In this document: in pieces, positions 7,519-16,396 of the stretch
Layout: each line of letters opens with the position of its first letter
How positions within the stretch are numbered: position 1 is the first letter of the stretch
From: Thermoproteota archaeon
GTDB taxonomy: Archaea; Korarchaeota; Korarchaeia; Korarchaeales; Korarchaeaceae
NCBI GenBank assembly: GCA_003661265.1
Contig: QMVU01000001.1
Coordinates: 1 to 18,914 of the forward strand
DNA: 18,914 nt
Direction of reading: 5' to 3'
Notes under the pieces: model-generated
The model's database searches: none
What the model was told of the DNA's origin: nothing
The model's input: the letters and a program-made list of their open reading frames with translations, nothing else
Made by a program: the position numbers and the translations under genes

Positions 7519-8337
7519 TCAGCCAACGGGAACTGGCGGGGGCGGAGGTCTGAATTCATAGGGGTCAACGTAAAACTTCGGAAGCCAAGGAACAAGGGAG
7601 AAAAGAGCATTTATCCAGCCAGTCACCGTTGAGATGATGAGAGTGGCTATGGTTGCCCCCTTCACATCTAGCTTGTAAACTATCCTGAAGATCCTGTAGA
7701 ACAAATACGTTTCCCAAAACAGGAAAATCGAGGTGACGATAAGAACGTCCCAGGGGTTAAATTGGTATATCTCTGAAAGCTGTTGAGCAACCTTCGATCC
7801 GAGAGACATCAAATATCTGGCGGATTTGGCATTAAAGAGGTCAAAATCGATTACTATCTGGGAGGGAAGCCTGAGAAGCTGGAGTCCATAGATCGTCACA
7901 ACCCTAAAGCACTCTGGGACTAGAGTTGTGGCGAAAGCAGTTACAGCTGAGGACAAGTAAGCTTCTCCTCCCAGTCTCTCACCTAATAGCTTCATGATCA
8001 AAATTCTAAACAGATTTAGGGCAATTAGCAATCCTGGAGCAACCAGAAGAGACTTTATCACTGCCATGTTCATAGCCCTGTCCTCGATCATCCATATGTC
8101 TGCGGAGGTAACCCAGTAAGGTATGTTCACGTAATTGTACTTGATCCTCCCAGAAACCATGTAGTTTCCAACGATTACCAAGAAGGACTGAAGTAGCCAA
8201 AATAGGAAGAAAGCCTCAAGCTTTGATGCCCTAGAAATCTTTATGAAAACTTCCTTGGAGCCTAAACTTGCTTTTAAGAATTCTCTTAGCGAGTACAGGG
8301 CTTCTCTTCCTAATATAGTTCTTTCCCTGTCACTCAT
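7519..8337 (-). CDS. Multi-pass membrane protein, Yip1-like architecture, unknown function
   Basis: This 272-aa protein starts at ATG 8337 and has a cytoplasmic N-terminus of about 40 charged residues, including an amphipathic stretch (SLREFLKASLGSKEVFIKI). About five hydrophobic segments follow, near residues 43-63, 90-112, 128-152, 193-215 and 223-248, and a proline tail (PPPPPVPVG). The plan (soluble lead, then five helices with the last two close together) resembles Yip1-domain proteins, but I see no diagnostic motif, so the family is tentative. On the minus strand GTTAAAAGG (about 8366-8374) gives a TATA-like box about 30 bp before the start. No operon partner: cdc48 lies upstream on the same strand across 179 bp. 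Confidence 0.65.
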   Translation of the reverse strand: MSDRERTILGREALYSLREFLKASLGSKEVFIKISRASKLEAFFLFWLLQSFLVIVGNYMVSGRIKYNYVNIPYWVTSADIWMIEDRAMNMAVIKSLLVAPGLLIALNLFRILIMKLLGERLGGEAYLSSAVTAFATTLVPECFRVVTIYGLQLLRLPSQIVIDFDLFNAKSARYLMSLGSKVAQQLSEIYQFNPWDVLIVTSIFLFWETYLFYRIFRIVYKLDVKGATIATLIISTVTGWINALFSLVPWLPKFYVDPYEFRPPPPPVPVG

Positions 8338-8423
8338 CCCTTTTCATATGAGTAAAAACATTTGACCTTTTAACAATAATGTCAAGCCCATTTCGTCCTA
8401 CAGGGCCCCCAATCCTGAGGAAG

Positions 8424-8436
8424 ATTCTTCAAGAAT
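8424..8436. repeat. 13-bp palindrome downstream of cdc48
   Basis: ATTCTT-C-AAGAAT is a perfect 6-bp inverted repeat in the gap between cdc48 (ends 8517) and the membrane protein gene (starts 8337). It could be an operator or a weak transcript end; there is no further support. Confidence 0.2.
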
Positions 8437-8516
8437 TAGCGATTAATTCATAGGAATTTGGCTGTAATTCGGGGGATAAGCCCTAAATTCCTTAACAATT
8501 TAAGAAAGGGGAAGGG

Positions 8517-10805
<2,289 letters not shown>

Positions 10806-10810
10806 CTAAA

Positions 10811-10833
10811 TTGAACTTTTTTCAAAATAAAAA
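10811..10833 (-). promoter_or_regulatory. cdc48 promoter: TATA-like run and adjacent inverted repeat
   Basis: On the minus strand a TTTTTATTTT run (10824-10833) lies about 30 bp before ATG 10796. Directly beside it TTGAA (10811-10815) and TTCAA (10821-10825) form a 5-bp inverted repeat with a 5-nt spacer over the expected start of transcription. The T-run may also end the hsp20 transcript. Confidence 0.4.
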
Positions 10834-10860
10834 TGAGTAGAAAGAAGAAGTGGTAAAGTC

Positions 10861-11370
10861 TTACTCTATGTTGATCTTTGTTCCAGAGGGCCTAACTTCT
10901 CTCTTAGCCTTGAAAGTGACCTCTAGCACCCCGTTATTGTACCTAGCCTTCGCGCTCTTCACGTCAACTTCAATCGGAAGGTCTACGCTTGCTTTGTACT
11001 TTCTGTCCCCCCTCTCAGCCCTTATGTCAACCCTCTTCTCCGTAGCCCTTAGATCGATGTCATTCTTGTCTACTCCAGGCATTTCAGCTATTACCTTGAC
11101 TTCGTTCGTCTTCTCGTCCACCATTACGTCCACGAAGGGCGTTCTGAAACCCTCCACTTCCTGCACCGGTGGGATGTTGCCGAACGTCCTGACCACAGGC
11201 TTGCCCTCAGGACCCATGGTTATGGAGAACCCATACACGTATGGTCCAAAGGTCTCTCCTACCTTCATTGAGGAGAACTCTTTGTCCAGCATTCTTTCCA
11301 TTCTCTTAAACTCCTCTTCAATCTCCTCAAATATCTTCCTAATCCATCTGTCCCAGTACATATCCGTCAT
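10861..11370 (-). CDS. hsp20: Hsp20 / small heat-shock protein (alpha-crystallin family)
   Basis: From ATG 11370 the product is 169 aa. The N-terminal arm is acidic and helical (RWIRKIFEEIEEEFKRMERM), then a Gly/Pro-containing linker, then an alpha-crystallin domain. That domain shows AEMPGVDKNDIDLRA, VDLPIEVDVKSAKARYNNGV (the sHsp core with A-x-Y-N-N-G-V-L-E) and a C-terminal INI (I-x-I) anchor in the last residues. sHsps are ATP-independent holdases that form large cytoplasmic oligomers. The frame is open to GTG 11382, but that codon overlaps the GGAGGAGGG purine run; ATG 11361 (MYWDRW) is another possible start. The gene is flanked by the Phr-like regulator upstream and cdc48 downstream on the same strand, and has its own strong TATA box. 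Confidence 0.95.
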   Translation of the reverse strand: MTDMYWDRWIRKIFEEIEEEFKRMERMLDKEFSSMKVGETFGPYVYGFSITMGPEGKPVVRTFGNIPPVQEVEGFRTPFVDVMVDEKTNEVKVIAEMPGVDKNDIDLRATEKRVDIRAERGDRKYKASVDLPIEVDVKSAKARYNNGVLEVTFKAKREVRPSGTKINIE

Positions 11371-11390
11371 CCCTCCTCCCACATATCCGA

Positions 11391-11409
11391 GTAACTAACT
11401 TTAGGTTAC
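11391..11409. promoter_or_regulatory. Candidate repressor operator of hsp20 (GTAAC-N9-GTTAC)
   Basis: GTAAC (11391-11395) and GTTAC (11405-11409) form an inverted repeat immediately downstream (on the minus strand) of the hsp20 TATA box and over the expected transcription start. Archaeal repressors often bind at this place. Linking it to the Phr-like protein is an inference from position. Confidence 0.45.
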
Positions 11410-11419
11410 ATATATAAAA
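11410..11419 (-). promoter_or_regulatory. TATA box of hsp20
   Basis: Minus-strand TTTTATATAT lies 40-50 bp before ATG 11370, so transcription would begin near 11389. It shares an AAT-x-TTTATATAT context with the phr-like gene promoter, one position differing. Confidence 0.6.
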
Positions 11420-11446
11420 ATTCACCCCAAATTTAAAGATAACTTC

Positions 11447-12034
11447 CTAAAGGGATTTCCTGTTCATTTTATTGGATCTGCTACCTTCCAAAATGGCTAA
11501 ATCGCCTGCTGTTTCTTTTATTTCCCTCAAAACTTCTCTTTTTAACCATAACAGGTAGGATTGGGACTCCTCGAGCAGCTTGATGCCTCTATCTATTCTA
11601 GCTAAAAGATCAGCTGATCTCTTCAACTTCTCCTCTAAAGAATTACAACACCTTATTTTGGTCAGTTCTTTTCTTCCCTCGGTTAGAATCTGAATTACAT
11701 CTTTGCCAAAGGAAGGCTTAACCTCTGAGGTCAGGCTAAAGGCTGAAATCCTGTGAATGCTATCTCCTAAACAAAGGGAGAGAAATATGCTCTTCTTCAA
11801 ACGATAATATCTTCTGGGGAGTTTATTTATGTCGCTTATAACCTCAAAACTCTCAATATACCCCTCATCTTCCAGCTTCTTTAGGTGCTTGAGAATTGCT
11901 GGCTGCGTAACTCTTCCCTTAAACTCCTTTGATAGCTCAAACAAGTATCTTGGCTGCTCTGAAATTAGCTCAAGAATCCTCCTTCTGATCTTATTTGACA
12001 GTATTTCAAATAACGTCTCGAGATCTTCTTCCAC
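11447..12034 (-). CDS. Phr-like winged-helix (ArsR-type) heat-shock regulator
   Basis: The 195-aa product has an N-terminal winged-helix DNA-binding domain (about residues 5-80): LETLFEILSNKIRRRILELI, a recognition helix around RVTQPAILKHLKKLEDEGYIES, and a wing with KLPRRYYRLKK. A C-terminal region of predicted helices (about residues 115-180) probably dimerises. Size and layout resemble Pyrococcus Phr, the archaeal heat-shock repressor of about 200 aa that controls hsp20, an AAA+ ATPase gene and itself. Position directly upstream of hsp20 and cdc48 supports the same job. A CC pair near residue 130 is unusual. It starts with GTG 12034, preceded by GGGGAG 4 nt away, with a TATA box at 12070-12077. 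The first ~38 codons are partly duplicated at 12322-12425. Confidence 0.82.
   Translation of the reverse strand: MEEDLETLFEILSNKIRRRILELISEQPRYLFELSKEFKGRVTQPAILKHLKKLEDEGYIESFEVISDINKLPRRYYRLKKSIFLSLCLGDSIHRISAFSLTSEVKPSFGKDVIQILTEGRKELTKIRCCNSLEEKLKRSADLLARIDRGIKLLEESQSYLLWLKREVLREIKETAGDLAILEGSRSNKMNRKSL
11922..11974 (-). repeat. 53-bp direct repeat, copy inside the phr-like gene
   Basis: Identical over all 53 bases to 12322-12374, exactly 400 bp away. It encodes ISEQPRYLFELSKE and flanks of the regulator. Confidence 0.97.
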
Positions 12035-12064
12035 GTTTCTCCCCAGTCAAAATCGTTATGTTGC

Positions 12065-12084
12065 ACCAATATATAAACATTGGT
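12065..12084. promoter_or_regulatory. phr-like gene promoter: TATA box inside an inverted repeat
   Basis: ACCAAT (12065-12070) and ATTGGT (12079-12084) are perfect 6-bp arms around an 8-bp spacer that holds the minus-strand TTTATAT box. Transcription would start about 14 bp before GTG 12034. The symmetry over the TATA box suggests binding of a dimeric regulator, perhaps autoregulation. Confidence 0.5.
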
Positions 12085-12122
12085 TAGATATCGGACCGGG
12101 GAAGATCTCTGATTTTCATCGC

Positions 12123-12141
12123 TACTTCTTCTAGAGAAGTA
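12123..12141. repeat. 7-bp stem hairpin
   Basis: TACTTCT (12123-12129) and AGAAGTA (12135-12141) pair around TCTAG. It lies in the gene-free stretch 12085-12320 upstream of the phr-like gene and downstream of the orphan gene. Otherwise I see no gene in that stretch. Confidence 0.35.
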
Positions 12142-12156
12142 TTGCTAAGCCTCCAT

Positions 12157-12175
12157 AATGTAAGGGAGTTACATT
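12157..12175. repeat. 7-bp stem inverted repeat AATGTAA-N5-TTACATT
   Basis: Perfect arms 12157-12163 and 12169-12175, 15 bp after the previous hairpin. The GTAA...TTAC core recalls the hsp20 operator candidate. A TTTAAG box overlaps its right end on the plus strand. Confidence 0.35.
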
Positions 12176-12321
12176 TAAGCTTATCTTCTTCGAATTGCAG
12201 CTATTATCCCCAACAGAGATCTCCTGCTGGAACTTTTACCTGCTGTAGTTGGGCTCCCTCGTCGAGGAACACCTAGTCATGGACTTTCATAGTTGTAAAA
12301 GAACGAGAGGCCACTTTTTCT

Positions 12322-12425
12322 AACTCCTTTGATAGCTCAAACAAGTATCTTGGCTGCTCTGAAATTAGCTCAAGCTGCTTCTGACTTTATTAGTATTTCA
12401 AACAGCGTCTCAAGTTCCTCACCTA
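12322..12425 (-). pseudogene. Truncated copy of the phr-like regulator's N-terminus
   Basis: Read leftward the sequence encodes GEELETLFEIL, matching the regulator's first residues (EEDLETLFEIL), then a stop. After a frame change it encodes LELISEQPRYLFELSKE, identical to the regulator over 53 bp of DNA (12322-12374 versus 11922-11974). Between them bases are missing relative to the intact gene, and after SKE the similarity stops. So it is a fragment of about 35 codons with a frame-disrupting deletion, not a working gene. One part is identical in DNA while its neighbour is clearly diverged, which suggests recent conversion over an older duplication. The stretch 12426-12581 shows no gene I can support. 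Confidence 0.75.
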
Positions 12426-12581
12426 TTTGACCTATAGAGTTCTCTGAGCGCGCCCTTATTTGAAAGGTCACTACCTTGCATGTCATTTGGCAAGATGAGG
12501 TTCTCCTCGTAAGGCATCTGGAGTAACCAAGCCTCCTTAACATACTGTGACCGCTCTCTCCAGTTTGAGGTAATTTGGAGG

Positions 12582-13772
12582 CTATTCCAGAATCCATCTC
12601 CTTGCATGAACGCAGTATCGATTGATTTCACCTGAAATATTCCCTGAGCACGTTCTGCATCTAGTGAACTGCGGAGATCCCCTTAAAGGACATGTTGGGA
12701 GCCTGCCTTCTTTTAGCATCCTCAACATCTCGTGATCAACGAAATACCCTATCAAAAACTCGTTTTCCGGCGTTAAATTCTCAAACAGGACTATTTTTCC
12801 ATCGCTTAGGGCCAAAGGGAGCTTCTTCACTATTTGTTCAAGCGTTCTAGTTAGCCCATGTACATCATCCCATGGCCTAATGTTCTTGTTGAAGAACACG
12901 GCAAGTTTAAGGGCTCTCTCCCTAATCTGAGGGGCCTCAGATGAAGTCAGCTCCCTTACCATCGTCTTAAACTCCTTGTGTATCCTATCAACCCAATTCT
13001 CGAAGGTTATTTCCAACTCCTCTGGTACCTCCCCTTCCTTCAGAAGACGTTCCATGGTTTCTGGGCCTATAACGACATCTGTTAGGATGGACAGGTCGTT
13101 GACGAAGAACACAAAATTCAGGGCCTCGTATATGCTGGAAAAGGAGCTTAGAAATCTCTTGGCCTGTCTTACTGCTGTCGCGAAGACGTTAAGGTGTCTC
13201 CTCCCGTAGGTACCAGCGGCGCTTTCGAGGGCCTTCAAGAAATGCCTTTCGTGTTCTCTGCCTGCTACCTTTGACAGCTCCAGGCAGGCCTCATCCCCTC
13301 CCTCCTCATACCTTGAAACGTGAAAATTCGGCCAGCTCAGGGCTAAGAACTGGGTTATTACTCCAGGAAGCTCTAGGGCTCTGGCCAAAGGCTCAACATG
13401 CTGTGTTCTCCAGAACAACCTCCGAAAGCCCCTCCTATAAGCATTAATCCCTCTTAAGACCTCTCTCTCAAGCGACTTGAGGTGCCTTAGTCCGGTGACG
13501 GTGAACAGGTATTTGACGTGGGCCAAGATGTGGCTCCTGATTGAGAAGAGATATAGTTCAGAGGTCCTGTCAGGAGGAACTATGCGTATCCCAGCCGGAG
13601 GGGAAAACGTGATCTTCCCCCCGAACGGGTTCCTTATGATCTGTATTGGAGAAGAAGGCTCATGACTAAAGTTAGCTGCAAGCTCGCTGCTCAGACCGGA
13701 GCCTTCCAGAGGGTTGGATTGGTAAGCCAACAAGCCTGCTATGTTTTTTTGGCTATAAAAAAGTGTGAGCAT
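12582..13772 (-). CDS. Orphan 396-aa protein with Cys-rich C-terminus, unknown function
   Basis: I do not recognise this gene. The open frame is long and the product looks globular: a short hydrophobic/polar lead, a basic helical middle (residues about 75-200, many Arg/His), an acidic helical part, and a tail with cysteines at CPLRGSPQFTRCRTC and again at NRYCVHARRW, plausibly a metal site. There is no signal peptide or membrane helix. The start is uncertain: ATG 13772 opens the frame, but a minus-strand TTTTTTATAG box inside it (about 13752-13761) would give a leaderless TTG at 13733 or 13730. The regulator fragment lies downstream; divergent upstream lies the frame-broken zinc-ribbon/methyltransferase pair. 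It could be lineage-specific or acquired DNA; no function is proposed. Confidence 0.65.
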   Translation of the reverse strand: MLTLFYSQKNIAGLLAYQSNPLEGSGLSSELAANFSHEPSSPIQIIRNPFGGKITFSPPAGIRIVPPDRTSELYLFSIRSHILAHVKYLFTVTGLRHLKSLEREVLRGINAYRRGFRRLFWRTQHVEPLARALELPGVITQFLALSWPNFHVSRYEEGGDEACLELSKVAGREHERHFLKALESAAGTYGRRHLNVFATAVRQAKRFLSSFSSIYEALNFVFFVNDLSILTDVVIGPETMERLLKEGEVPEELEITFENWVDRIHKEFKTMVRELTSSEAPQIRERALKLAVFFNKNIRPWDDVHGLTRTLEQIVKKLPLALSDGKIVLFENLTPENEFLIGYFVDHEMLRMLKEGRLPTCPLRGSPQFTRCRTCSGNISGEINRYCVHARRWILE

Positions 13773-13866
13773 CAGTTAGTACTTGCCTGAACATGTCATC
13801 GAAAGACCTACCTTGAGCAATTGTCGATCAAATGCAGCTGGTACGAAACGAGATTTAACGGACCGA

Positions 13867-13873
13867 GTTTTAA
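13867..13873 (+). promoter_or_regulatory. TATA-like box before the zinc-ribbon gene
   Basis: GTTTTAAGG lies about 22-25 bp before ATG 13892, which opens a 21-codon frame (MGVKGFLKEFKVITANGVGA...) ending in TGA that overlaps ATG 13954 (ATGA). So the transcript probably starts near 13892, either with a tiny coupled leader gene or with an N-terminal extension now out of frame. Confidence 0.35.
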
Positions 13874-13953
13874 GGCTCATCAGAACTCGCTATGGGAGTT
13901 AAAGGCTTTCTTAAGGAGTTCAAGGTTATAACCGCGAATGGCGTTGGAGCATT

Positions 13954-14267
13954 ATGAGAGTCCTAACCTTCCATCTCCTCAGGTGCATTCGCTGTGGTAG
14001 CGAGAACTTATTGCTGTTCCAGAAGGGAGGAGAGGAGGTCAGGCTGGAAGGCATTGAAGCCCCGTACCGTGAGTTGGAGAGGGAGCCGTAATTTGCGAGG
14101 ACTGTTCCTTCTACTATGCAATTGGAGTTGTTGCCCCCCAGAATCTTAGATGCCTCCCCATCTACTTCAGGGATCCGGGAAGGGAGATTCAAGTCCTCAG
14201 CAAATGGGGAATAGACACCACCTTTCTGAGATCTAATATGCCTGAGTTAGGCCGGAGGGATAGATGA
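13954..14267 (+). pseudogene. Trm112-like zinc-ribbon protein, frame broken
   Basis: ATG 13954 encodes MRVLTFHLLRCIRCGSENLL and runs to TAA at 14089-14091. Reading on in the frame one base back gives VICEDCSFYYAIGVVAPQNL and continues to TGA 14265-14267. Joined, the product of about 104 aa has two CxxC knuckles (CIRC and CEDC), a hydrophobic M-x-L-L-T-x-x-L-like start, and a Y-x-I after the second knuckle. This is the layout of Trm112 family zinc-binding activators, which are 60-130 aa. Trm112 stabilises class I methyltransferases for tRNA, rRNA and release factors. The gene at 14292 is a class I methyltransferase, so a partner pair fits. The frame break, probably a one-base loss near 14060-14090, separates the two knuckles; a sequencing error cannot be ruled out. 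Confidence 0.55.
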
Positions 14268-14291
14268 CTGTTATCACAGATTAAGGAGGCA

Positions 14292-14949
14292 ATGAAGGCT
14301 TACGAGACTCCTGGTGAGTGTTGGAGCGTAGATGAGCTCGATATATGCCTTACTTCCTGAGAATATTGAGAGAGGGTCGAGTAACCCTAGACCTAGCAGA
14401 AGGCTACGGGAGGTGTACCCCGTACCTCCTTGAGAAGGCAGGCTTTGTCGTCCTCGCTGACCTTTCGGCTAAGGAGCTTGAGGTGGGGAGGGATCTCCTC
14501 AGTAACTTGAAGAACGTTGATTTTGTTCGTTTAGGCATGCTAAATCCTCCTTTCAGGAAAGAAATCTTCGATGGCATCTGGTTCACGCAGGCCTTCGAGT
14601 ACGTTCCCCCTGATAAGCTGAAGGGGTTCATAAGTGAGGTGTCAAGGATGCTTAAACCAAGAGGGGTTTTCTTTGGGAACATGGAGGGCAGCCAATTTGG
14701 AGGCTCCTCAAGGCTTACCTGAGATTAAAACTGAGAGGAAATCCGGCAAGGCTTGGTGAATACATTTACGAGATAAATGGTCTAAGGCATTATCACTCGG
14801 TTCCTGCTTTGAGTAGGTCCAAGGTAGAGAAGTTATTCGGGAAGTACGGCTTAACCATAGTTTGCAGGAGGAGCTACAAGGAACAGGAGTCTTATCCTCT
14901 AGTATACTTGCTGCAGCGGCAGGGGTTGTGCTCACCACCGCACACCTAG
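14292..14949 (+). pseudogene. Class I SAM-dependent methyltransferase, two frame breaks
   Basis: Three frames join into one product of about 217 aa. ATG 14292 gives MKAYETPGECWSVDELDI, stopping soon after. The frame one base back (about 14341-14688) gives LDLAEGYGRCTPYLLE (motif I, the GYG kept), an acidic post-I loop (VVLADLSAKELE) and motif IV/post (FDGIWFTQAFEYVPP) with LKPRGVFFGNMEG. A second one-base step back near 14688 gives PIWRLLKAYLRLKL to TAG 14947-14949, about 87 open codons. This is the UbiE/methyltransferase-11 layout, and the sizes fit a single ordinary enzyme with two one-base losses. AAGGAGG precedes the ATG by 2 nt. The 3' end overlaps the converging gene by 18 bp. Substrate unknown; the upstream zinc-ribbon gene suggests a Trm112-dependent enzyme. 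Confidence 0.7.
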
Positions 14950-16323
14950 GTAAAATCTCCCTATCACGTGAACCTCGTCCAGGTTGTTGGGAAGGTCATA
15001 CCTCCCCCCTTCCCTCAGGAAGACGAAGAGAGCCGGTCTCTCGTATTTGATCTTCTCCAGAACTGGTTTATACAGGATTGGATCCATTACCTCCCCATAC
15101 ATCGCCAAATCCGTTTTCTTACCGGTGAAGACGTAAAGCATCTCTCCAACCCAGCCTCTGTTAACGTGAACAGCTTCCAATTCCTTGAACTCTGAGTTTA
15201 TTATCCGGACTATTGTCTTAACGTCTTCTCCCAGCATTGAGTAGTCCCCTCCTGATAGGAGCTCTATCTCCTCCCTCAGTCCTCCTGGGAACCACCCCTT
15301 CCTTACACCCATCTTGGACAGCAGGATTCCTGGTTGGAAGAGCAGGGAAAGGATCAAGATTAAGAGAGCGATTACCAGCTTCCTGATCTTTCTCCCTTTC
15401 GAGATGCTGTAAAGAGGAGTAGAAGCTAACATAGCCCAGAGAAGAGATGAATGGGCCCAAAACCTGCGCCCATACAGTATAAAAGCGGGAGAAAAACCTA
15501 GAAGACATGAGAGAGCTAAAAGGCCGGGGAGTTCCCTCTTCCCAATTGCAATTAAAGCTCCTAAGAATCCGAGGACTGTTATAATTGAGATTACGATGGG
15601 CCTGTCCCCTCTAACCAGCCTGAAGCCGAACTCTATCCAATCAAAGTTGCTCAGGACATGCAAACCCCAGGGGGAGAAGAGGACCATAGAAGCTAGGAAA
15701 AAGCGCCCGTAGAAACTTAGGTATTCCCTGTTTATTGTGGAGAATATGAATAGTCCCAAGAGGAAGAGGTAAGGTATCCCTAAGTGTGTGTATAAGCATA
15801 GGGTCATCATCAGAACGCATGGATAGAGGTTCCTCTCATAGAAGTATGCAAGGGCTAGGAAGGCAAAGGCACTGGCCAGAACAGAGGGCAGAAGTCCTCT
15901 ATGGACTCCGAAGAATATGGGATCCATGCAGAGTATGATAAGAGCCAGGAATTCCCTCCAGGGATCCTTGTATATCCTTGAGAAACCTAGTATGGCTAAT
16001 GCCGTTGATATTGGTAGCATTAAGGCGTTGAATACCTTTCCACCGGCCAAGACATTCCCCCTGAAGGGAATTGAAAGGAGAGCGACGCACGAATGTAAAA
16101 AAGGAGGATAAAGATGAGGCCTTCCCACAGGGTAGTACTCCCAGTCAGCGTACAGGGGAATTCTTCTTTTGCTGAGGATGTTTCTGGCAACTGCCATATG
16201 ATACCAGCAGTCTACACCACCAGGTCCTTTCTTGACGTTTAACAAGGATATTAACGTGATTAGAACGAAGATCGTAATAGAAGCAATTCTCCAAGACGAA
16301 GGCTTCTTCATATCTTTACTCAT
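14932..16323 (-). CDS. GT-C-fold polytopic membrane protein, STT3/PMT-like
   Basis: The 463-aa product has an N-terminal helix (residues about 12-28), then a first outer loop with VDCWYHMAVARNIL, ADWEYYPVGRPHLYPPFLH, about ten further hydrophobic segments, and a soluble C-terminal domain of about 125 residues. In oligosaccharyltransferase STT3/AglB and related GT-C enzymes the first loop carries an acidic residue followed by YYH and then a YPxG...PP stretch, as here, so a lipid-linked sugar transferase is likely. It is shorter than full STT3/AglB and I see no WWDYG motif, so it is probably not the main oligosaccharyltransferase. It starts at ATG 16323, with an alternative ATG 16311. A minus-strand TTTTATTAG box lies about 20 bp upstream. 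Confidence 0.72.
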   Translation of the reverse strand: MSKDMKKPSSWRIASITIFVLITLISLLNVKKGPGGVDCWYHMAVARNILSKRRIPLYADWEYYPVGRPHLYPPFLHSCVALLSIPFRGNVLAGGKVFNALMLPISTALAILGFSRIYKDPWREFLALIILCMDPIFFGVHRGLLPSVLASAFAFLALAYFYERNLYPCVLMMTLCLYTHLGIPYLFLLGLFIFSTINREYLSFYGRFFLASMVLFSPWGLHVLSNFDWIEFGFRLVRGDRPIVISIITVLGFLGALIAIGKRELPGLLALSCLLGFSPAFILYGRRFWAHSSLLWAMLASTPLYSISKGRKIRKLVIALLILILSLLFQPGILLSKMGVRKGWFPGGLREEIELLSGGDYSMLGEDVKTIVRIINSEFKELEAVHVNRGWVGEMLYVFTGKKTDLAMYGEVMDPILYKPVLEKIKYERPALFVFLREGGRYDLPNNLDEVHVIGRFYLGVRW

Positions 16324-16396
16324 GACAGGCTATAGCTAATAAAATCATTATGGAGCGGTTTTGGTTCTTAGATCAAGTTTGTTATATACAATTTGA

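Noticed and set aside
10850..11398. Plus-strand 182-aa frame opposite hsp20
   Set aside because: Antisense to a clear alpha-crystallin gene, Ser/Thr/Leu-rich with no domain.
12419..12631. A 70-aa minus-strand frame overlapping the end of the orphan gene
   Set aside because: Composition is protein-like, but it needs a GTG start inside the upstream gene, has no domain and no good ribosome site. It could be a displaced tail of the orphan gene, which I cannot show.
13954..14700. Programmed frameshifting in the zinc-ribbon/methyltransferase pair
   Set aside because: Several steps in a row, none at a recognisable slippery site or before a stable structure. Decay or sequencing error is simpler.
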